Below are positions 56,955 through 64,000 of a DNA stretch of 64,000 bases, piece after piece. The stretch covers positions 62,001-126,000 of the forward strand of contig JAVXUO010000600.1 of the NCBI GenBank assembly GCA_033065855.1, given 5' to 3'. The DNA comes from Escallonia rubra (Eukaryota > Streptophyta > Magnoliopsida > Escalloniales > Escalloniaceae). The position numbers and the translations under genes were made by a program. Below the pieces are notes generated by a model. That model was given only the letters and a program-made list of their open reading frames with translations, was not told where the DNA came from and searched no databases. The stretch's first letter is position 1. Each line of letters starts with the position of its first letter.

Positions 56955-57893
56955 AGGGTTTGATGTCAGCACTTGAAACAGTTCTACCTCTGTGTGAGCA
57001 GAGGTATTGTGTAATGCACATGTACCAAAATTTTAAAAAGTAGTTTGGTAGTTTTAGATCTTAAGAATGCCATGTAATATGCTGCAAGGGCTCCTAATGC
57101 CATATACTTTGGGAGATGCATGCAACAGATAAAAGAAGACTGTGTAGGTGGTCATGAGTACTTAGCTAAGATCCCGCCCTCTTATTGGTCTAGATCTCAC
57201 TTCTTACTGAAGACCAGGTGTGATCTATTGGGGTGTTTAATGGGCCCATTATCAATGCTAGGGATAAACCTATAATTACATGCCTTTAGAGCATTAAAAA
57301 TCATGTAATGCAAAGGATTGTGAATAAGAGAAAAGAGATGGAAAAGTGGGATGGTTTGTTGTGTCCCAAGATTCAGGCTAAGTTAGAGAATTTGAAGTTA
57401 AAGTCTTGCAACTATGATTGTGCTTGGAATAGTGGCAGTCTATATAGTGTGAGGGTTGTAAGTGGGGAAGGTTATGTGGTTGACCTGCGCAAGAAAACTT
57501 GCAGCTGCAGAAAGTGGGATTTATGTGGAATTTCATGTGCACATGCAATTTCAGCCATTTACAATGACATGGCTAATGGAGGGAGTGGGGGTGAACCTGA
57601 GCAGTGGGTTGATGAGTGTTTTAGGGTTGAGACTTTCAAGCAAGTATATGACAACTTACTGAACCTTCTTAATAGTCCTAACCTTTGGTAAGCAACAAAC
57701 AAAGGGACCATTCTTTCACCTATATATCTTATGCAACCTTGTAGGCCTAAGAACCTGATAAGGAAGGATTGGGATGAGGTCTCGGAGTCTAAGAGGGGTG
57801 TACCTGATGGGGTTGAAAAATTAGGAAGAAAGGGAACAGTTATGACCTGTAGCAATGCTGGGCACAACAGTAAGGGTTGCAGGGGGTAAGGGT
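56955..57893 (+). pseudogene. MULE transposase C-terminal part (SWIM and zinc knuckle)
   Basis: Begins GLMSALETVLPLCEQRYCVM, HMYQNFKK: the helix just after the second catalytic Asp (SD..KGL..A), whose Asp is absent. It continues in shifted frames with IPPSYWSRSHF, CDLL, a gap where the catalytic Glu motif (N..E.FN) should be, VFNGPIINARDKPIIT, then a clean frame (57308-57691) with the SWIM zinc finger CSCRKWDLCGISCAHAISAI. Finally CSNAGHNSKGC is a zinc knuckle with its second Cys changed. All three catalytic acids are missing, so the enzyme is dead. Confidence 0.85.
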
Positions 57894-58771
57894 GTCAACC
57901 AAAAACAAGAGAACCTAAGAAAGGGAATGAAGGTCGAGGCAAGGTCATGGGGAAGGTGACAGCTAGAGGTGGTCATAACACTGGGAAGGCAAGATCCACT
58001 ATACAAGCCAGTCAAAAGAGAATGCAGCCTAAGAAGAAGAAGGTCACAGATCCAAACCCTAAAGGCCGGCTACAACCTAAAGCTGGAAGGAAGAAATATG
58101 CAGTGAGTTTGAACATATTTCCTATTAGCCATCTACATTTTTTATGTGAATTACTTATTCATTAGTTATTTTGTGATTTACAGGTGAGGAGAAACAATGC
58201 AACTTCTGGCCAACAAAGTGCAACAAGAGGTGCAAGTATAGCAACTTGAAGCCATGGAACAAGACCTACAACAAGACAATCAGCTAGGAGATAACTTGTG
58301 TACATGGGAAGACTAAAGCCTTTTGTGGATAGCTTTTGTGAACATTATGTTGATACATACAGGCTTTTGTGTTGGCTGTAGCCTTGTGCTTTAGGAAGCA
58401 TATGGGGATAGATGGAGTCTTTTGTGGATAGCTTTTATGGACATAATATTCTACAGCCTTTTGTTTAATAGCTATAGATAGGCATATTTGTAACTCTAAC
58501 TAGTATTGATGTTATGTTGGTAAATGAGCATTGACAAATGCCATTTTGGAACAGAAACAATTATAGTCAACAATATTCATACATTACAGCTGTTTCCATT
58601 ATATTCTTTCCATTACATTTTTTCCATTACATCACAATCAAGCACAAACAAACTGTTAAGCATATCACACTCTAACATTCATTACATGCACAGCCCTTTC
58701 CATTACATTACATTAAAAACACTAACATTACAAAGAACACAAGTCCCCAATCTCATTACATTACATGTTAG

Positions 58772-59190
58772 CTAGATCACAAGTCCCCAATCTCCAAAAG
58801 CAAATTGTTGTTTGCGGTTCTTTTTTACTTGAAGCTCGTTACAAAGAACACCCATGAGCACAACAAGACAAACCAAAAATATCTTTTCCTTCCATTGATA
58901 GCTTCTCAATTTCTTCTCATATGTCACCAATTGCTCATGTTTCCCTTCAATTTGCACCATCTCCTCAGCATTTCCATTGATTCTTCTTAGCAGTCCAGGT
59001 ATCACTTGCACAGCCCTTTCACACATGGGTGGATCAATCCAAAAGAAATACTCACATTGATCTTCATTTTCAGCTCCGCAAGCCATGAATCTTATTCCTG
59101 AATTTTTTTGGGGTCTATGATGTCTTAATTATTGGACTCTTTCGACAATAGCAACCCGTGGAAGGAGGAGTGGAATGAGAGTTTTTGCTA
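58772..59190 (-). pseudogene. GRF-type zinc-finger ORF inside the MULE
   Basis: The open part (58772-59086, 104 codons) reads CGAENEDQCEYFFWIDPPMC, ERAVQVIPGLLRRINGN, a coiled-coil-like EEMVQIEGKHEQLVTYEKKL stretch and a transmembrane-like IFLVCLVVLMGVL. Upstream, in other frames, are CYCRK and TP.N.G.RFMACG, completing the GRF pattern (C.C......T......GR.F..C......C.FF.W.D). A stop and a frameshift separate these. GRF ORFs with a C-terminal hydrophobic segment are common in plant transposon-rich DNA. It runs opposite to the transposase. Function unknown; GRF domains in other proteins bind single-stranded nucleic acid. Confidence 0.72.
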
Positions 59191-59387
59191 TGGAAGGAGG
59201 AGGGGAATGTCTTGTGATGTGGAAGAATGAAAAGGAGGGAAAAGGAGATGAAAGGCTGGGCGGGAAAGAAGAATGGAGGGAAAGAAGAATGGAGGGAAAG
59301 AAGAGGGGAAGATAATATGCAAATTGACGTGTTTACCCCTCACTAAAGGGAATTAACGGGACGCCGGTAGGCTCGATTCAACGAAAT

Positions 59388-59499
59388 GACCTTATTTGGA
59401 CAAAATTAAAAAATTAGTGGTCACTTTGACACAAATTAATATCCAGTGGCCAAAGTGAAATTTGTCTAATAATTCAATGATCAATGGCATAATTAACTC
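59388..59499 (-). repeat. MULE right TIR
   Basis: Inverted partner of 55580-55691; ends CATAATTAACTC at 59499 next to the second target duplication. Confidence 0.93.
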
Positions 59500-59508
59500 T
59501 TCATAAAA

Positions 59509-60420
59509 TGAGTTTTAGTTGAGCATGCAAAAATCACATCTAAACAACCCAATTTCTGAGTTGTATCCTTAAATTCCTTCACCGTCGCCGATGTAACAAC
59601 TAACATCCACGTGTCATTGCTTGTGATACAAAGGTCATCAATAATCTGATATGTTGCTCCAAACCACAATGTCACTGTCAAAGTTTGTCCACTGTATGAG
59701 TTACAAAAACTCATGTCATAAATTAATCACATTTTAGTGGTTTGAATGCATTCATAAAAAGATATGACTATAAGATAGCATCAAACATTAATTGATAACA
59801 CCTATTTTCAATCAACGGGATGTCTCTCTTGGTCACCATTTTTTCCTGAATGCATTTTCCATGGACATTGTTTTTCTTACATAGCACACTAACCAAATCT
59901 GTAGATGAAAGGGAAAAAAGTAAGATGAATGCAATACCAGATTCATGCACGTATTTATTGATTACTGGACAAAAAGTACCTATTAAGAATGTATCAATTT
60001 TATAACGGGAAACAACATTACTAAACTCAACAAACTAAAAAATTGTTGATTGAAGCGTTTATCTTCATCAACTACTTGCTTGACAGTTGTTACAACGGTA
60101 AAGTTGATAAAAAGGGAATGCAAATTAGGTATAAAACTTCGTTTGGGATCTAAAACGCTAAAGTTGTCAATGAGGTACATACATCCTTCCTATAGAAGTG
60201 CGCTAAACTTAACAATAAGCTCTTTTTGGGAATTGCATGTATGTGATTATAAAAAGAATTTTGATGTTAGTAAATAAGTAACACTTAAAGTCATTAATAA
60301 AATTACTTAAGAATTTATTACCTGCTTATCTAGCAATACCATATCCAAACTCATTACATCATTGTTATTTTTTATAATGACTGCATCCCACGTACGTGTA
60401 ACCCGACCATGATCTTACAG
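59509..60420 (-). pseudogene. Helitron RPA-like gene, 5' part
   Basis: Reading leftward, the region near 60400-60310 gives RVTRTWDAVIIKNNNDVMSL and DMVLLDKQ (RPA1-like OB fold: V.R.WDA.....E..SLDMIL.D..G). At 60180-60050 it gives CMYLIDNFSVLDPKRSFIPN (family EG..Y.I.NF.V....K.YRP). At 59714-59500 a 73-codon frame holds VTSATVKEFKDTTQK (family VTSTTVK.F.G...LS.T.A). Intron-like gaps separate these pieces. The MULE entered just after STKTHFMN. RPA binds single-stranded DNA during replication; this copy is decayed. Confidence 0.75.
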
Positions 60421-60608
60421 CGGTAGTTGTTCTTTGTCAATTGATGTAAGAGTGGTAAGAAGTTTTCTCTTTTGATTAAGTGAACCGTCATTTTGTTCGA
60501 GCAAGAAATTACATCCACGAAAAAGAAATGTTATGTCAAGAGATAAATAGTTGCATGATACATAACAACAATATATCAAAAGGAAAAATATTTAAAAATA
60601 AATAAAAA

Positions 60609-60962
60609 CAATATTATAGCACTTTCCTCATATTCGACACAAAAATATCTAGCAATTACATGAAATAACCTATTACCAATACCTAGAGTTAAGAGAAGTA
60701 AATAATAGTTTAGCCAAAATAACAAACTAAAAACTAAATTTGCTTACCAAAAGATAAGAGACCTTTTACACCTTTTTTAAAGTAACAATATTATAACACT
60801 TTCCTCATCTTCAACACAAAATTTTCTAGCAATTACATGAAAGAACCTATTACTGATACCTAGAGTTAAGAGAAGTAAGTAATACTTTAGCCAAAATAAC
60901 AAACTGAAAACTAAATGTGCTTACCCAAAGATAAGAGACCTTTTACACCTTTTTAAAATAAC
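60609..60962. repeat. 177-bp tandem duplication
   Basis: CAATATTATA(G/A)CACTTTCCTC starts at 60609 and 60786. Both copies contain CTAGCAATTACATGAAA and AAGATAAGAGACCTTTTACA and differ at scattered sites. Confidence 0.93.
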
Positions 60963-60996
60963 AATAAATAACACCTTAGGATAAATTATTAAATAT

Positions 60997-62460
60997 TTAA
61001 TTATGCACAATGTTTTTTGTGTAACAATTCTCGCATTTGCCGGCATTGTCAATAAGAAATTTCAATCCACGACGTGAAGTTACTCGAGGCACAGCGACAT
61101 ACAATTGCCCGTGACTGAACACATACTTCGGCAAGTAAACACCAACATCTTCAAAGGTCTGTCCTTGATTGAAAATTGCCTTCTTGTGAAATTGGAAGGT
61201 CACTTCGAGTCGGTTGGAGTCATTCCTACTCTATGCACGAACATTCTATCACCCATATGGCTACCCTTTATTATTTCAGCTTCAATTACCATGTCTTCCA
61301 AATGTATTATAATCAATCTCGTACCATTGCAAAGTCCCTTGCCAAGATTGAGATTTCGCAAAAGAATAATAGCAATCCCTTCAACTCAATCTCATGACTT
61401 GGTATCCTGGGAAAGTTTAATGTAATCAAGAATTCAGTGGGATACATCACAGATAGATCATGTATGTGGTTGGAACTTGTTGATATTTGGTTAGAGCTTA
61501 AATACTGTCTCCTTTTTCCCGGAAAGGATGAGAGAATATGACGATTGACCTTATCGACGATGTCATTTCTTGATGCTAAAATAGCTCTTTACCTTAAGTA
61601 CTTATGATCACCATACCGATTAAATAAATTAGCATATATCCTAGATACGCTAGCATCAAGGGAATCTATTGTTGCAGGAAGTAGAAGATCATCCAGTAAG
61701 GTTCATCCTCATCTTGCAATGCAAATGTAGGCAGTTATCCATCTCCAAGATCTAATACTCACTTGCTAAACTCTCGCATGGACTCCATTGAAGATTGATT
61801 TAAAGATGAGCGCATCCCTCAATATCATGTTAATTATTAGAATAAAGACCTTGCTTGCAATGATCCCAAATAGAGGCAGATTTATTTATTGAAGCAGCAG
61901 TAATATCCCCTCTGGTCCCATCGGCTACAACCAGAAGAATTTGCCTGAAGTCACCTTCAAGTACCCCAGTTTCCCCACCCCCAAAAACATTGTGTTCAGA
62001 TTGCGGGCAGTGAAAATGCATTATATCCTTTAATGCGAGATTCACTGCCTCAAATGCATTCATATGTTCCATTTGTGCCTCATTCCAAATTATCAACTCT
62101 GTCTTGCATATCAACTCTACCAACTCAAAGCCTTAATTGATTAGACAACGTGAATCATCATCTAGTGATATTGGAATTTTGAATATGGAATGTGTAGTTC
62201 TATTACTGGGAATAAAAGGGAAGCAATATCAGATGACGCTATAGCTAAAACAATCTGTCGTTAGGGACGAACACATGAAATCATGGTTCTCCATACATAA
62301 GTTTTATTGGTTCCTCCATTTCCATATACAAAGAAAAGACCACCCTTTCCTATCGACAAATTGTGAAATAGAGTCGTAGACAATTTTTTTCTGCTTAACA
62401 TTAAGGCATGCATATAGTTGTGCATGTTCTTAAGCAAGTACATCAAAATCATAGTTCAAC
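60997..62460 (-). pseudogene. Helitron PIF1-like helicase, broken
   Basis: Pieces in order from right to left: Walker A at 62330-62300 (FFVYGNGGTNKTYVW; intact family members have GTGKT); Walker B and motif III at 62123-61830 (KTELIIWNEAQM in place of WDEAPM, then FGGGETGVLEGDFRQILLVV and SINKSASIWDHC); the 3' end at 61203-60997 ([40 protein letters not shown]). This is the helicase half of plant Helitron RepHel proteins, which unwind DNA during rolling-circle transposition. Frame breaks lie between the pieces, and several motif residues are changed. It is continuous with the Rep half to the right. Confidence 0.85.
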
Positions 62461-63849
62461 CCATTGACAATTAATCTATTTCTGCACTTATTAATAATGG
62501 CAAGTCAAGAATGGAAGGGAATTAAATTCTTTCAATGGTCGACTATTGCTGATAAATATCTTCTCAATTTAGCACAAGGTGTAATTTTTAACTTATTCAG
62601 TTGACATATTCAATTCTACCATGCCGAAGACACATCACTAGGAGAATGTCCTCTTAAAGTAGTTCCTAATTTTGCTCCCATAGATCTAAAGGATCATTGA
62701 CCACGTAATGGAGTAACATGGATACAAACAAACTTAAGTAGTTGGTGGCCTATTTGCCAAATTGCCGCTTCCTGTATGGCCTGAGGCCAGTCATCATCCT
62801 CCCTAACAGACCTATGGCCTGACATGCTGCTTTATAAGTAGGATGAATAACACCGCATACAATCCTGATATAATAATCAACTCAGAATCCTTGACAATGT
62901 TCAAAACCATACATGAGACCAATTTTTCTCCAAAAGATCGATGAGCATAATACATCCTACCAATCTTGTAGCATAACTTCATGAGATCCCACCTTTTTTC
63001 CTTATGTTTTCATGTAAACTTAGATGGGAAATCAGCTAGGTGAGTTGTTTGGCAATGTTATTTACCTTGTTGGCCTCCATCCCTTCTATGAACATGGTTT
63101 TGTGAATATTGTCACGATTAAGTACATCATCCAATTCTGCATCATCATAAAACATCACATCTATTCCTCGGAAGGTGATAGGACAAACTTTCGACAGTGA
63201 GAGTACGAAACTGGACATCAAACTCAAAAATCCGCCAATAGGCCTCTGAGGCTGATACATAAGGACAATCTAAGTACTTTTTGATTGCATCAACGTCGCG
63301 CAATTGTCTAGCACCTGTGCTATTGGTCAACATATTCTCTTTAATGAAAAAATTTGCCCGATCTTGGCCTTTGTTGATATATGTAAACAAATACTTTCTC
63401 AGTCTACCATGATTGCAAAATTCTATGTTTATATGAACTCGGAATCTAACAATCATATCAACATTATGGAGCACCGCATCTCTATCATCAATATTATGAC
63501 CACATTTCTTTGATGTCCTATGATTGTTTCTCTCTCGGCAATGAGGAAACCCATCTTCTCCAATTATAGTTTCAAAATGAAGCTTATCAAGATAGAATTT
63601 AGAACATTTTATGTCAACCCTGCAAGGACATCTCGTATCTCTGGACCTGCACAGCCCATGTATTAAAAACTTCACTACAGACTCGTAGGCTAAAGGATTG
63701 GAATCTTTATCGGGGAATTCAGCAGAAATGGTCCTATCTGTATCAGAAGTAGTTCTTGGCTTATCATGTGGGTGTAGGAAGAGCAAGCTATTAGCGTGGG
63801 GTAAACCTCTTTTCTGAAATTCAATTGTGCATATAGCTATAAAACACAA
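62461..63849 (-). pseudogene. Helitron Rep (HUH) domain, broken
   Basis: A 234-codon frame (63849-63145) starts in the Rep catalytic module: IEFQKRGLPHANSLLFL is the two-His HUH motif with the second His replaced (PHAH to PHAN). Then DRTISAEFPDKDSNPLAYES, GLCRSRDTRCPCRVDIKCSK, and LRKYLFTYINKGQDRANFF with the tyrosine motif KYLF.Y. After a shift: GGFLSLMSSF, VLNRDNIHKTMFIEGMEANK, and further left FPSKFTWK, KIGRMYYAHRSFGEKL and CQAIGLLGRM. This matches plant Helitron Rep to the start of the helicase. The upstream end was not recognized here and may lie right of the window. Confidence 0.85.
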
Positions 63850-64000
63850 AAAAAAAGGGTCCTTTCAAATGAGAGTTTTAGCAAATATATCCAAAAAGAT
63901 GTTTATAAATTAAATTACTTGCTATAATTCTGCCAAAATATTCGTTTCCTTATATATGTTAGTAGTTCATCGAGCATAATTTTGAAAACTCGAGCAACAA

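Larger units (their letters stand above)
55580..59499 (+). mobile_element. Mutator-like element (MULE), 3920 bp
   Basis: Terminal inverted repeats of 112 bp (55580-55691 and 59388-59499), starting GATTTAATTATGCCATTGA and GAGTTAATTATGCCATTGA. A perfect 9-bp duplication TTCATAAAA flanks it (55571-55579, 59500-59508), diagnostic of MULEs. Inside are a plus-strand transposase in two parts with its catalytic middle deleted and a minus-strand GRF zinc-finger ORF. It is inserted in the RPA-like gene of the decayed Helitron. It must be mobilized in trans, if at all. Confidence 0.96.

Overview
This is a plant nuclear window, most likely from a flowering plant and probably a eudicot. Evidence: AT-rich DNA with GT-AG introns, an LRR receptor kinase of the plant XII class, a REM-type B3 fragment, plant-type Copia, Gypsy, MULE, hAT, Helitron, LINE and SINE remains, and a plastid atpB fragment in nuclear DNA. 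The species cannot be named from the sequence. Only one gene looks intact. Most of the rest is nested transposable elements and broken genes.

Layout. 1-8.2 kb: the 5' flank of an inferred LRR-kinase paralogue lying left of the window, split by a 1107-bp solo LTR (577-1683) and a 5601-bp Helitron (1737-7337); then a truncated LRR-kinase pseudogene (7630-7950). 8.6-10.9 kb: a decayed Gypsy pol, interrupted by a CCA-rich block and a plastid atpB insertion. 16.3-32.5 kb, minus strand: five exons of a nucleotidyltransferase (TUTase-like) gene spread over 15 kb. Among them lie an L1 LINE, an RTE tail, an Au-type SINE, a hAT element carrying a SEC31 exon, a TIR element, a GC-rich LTR-like unit with a 66/69-bp minisatellite, and a full-length young Copia (26159-30954). 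33-42 kb: MITEs, tandem repeats and a LINE fragment. 43.4-43.8 kb: a broken B3 gene.

44.4-52.9 kb: the LRR-kinase locus. A three-exon gene (51162 to 45412, minus) joins in frame to 979 residues with a non-RD (HCD) kinase. It is followed by a second LRR pseudogene. Its upstream flank (52230-52877) is paralogous to the left end of the window and keeps the empty sites of both the solo LTR and the Helitron, so both insertions can be delimited to the base. 54.5-63.9 kb: a decayed autonomous Helitron on the minus strand (Rep-helicase plus RPA-like gene). Its RPA part is split by a 3920-bp MULE (55580-59499) with 112-bp TIRs, a perfect 9-bp target duplication, a transposase lacking its catalytic core and a GRF zinc-finger ORF on the other strand.

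The genes do not form a pathway. The window reads as a tandem pattern-recognition-receptor cluster (one apparently functional copy, two decayed copies in the window, one more inferred to the left) embedded in transposon layers. The most informative signals are the paired filled and empty sites, the 2.35-kb intron that sits inside the LRR array, and gene fragments carried by transposons. I saw no clearly new biological system.
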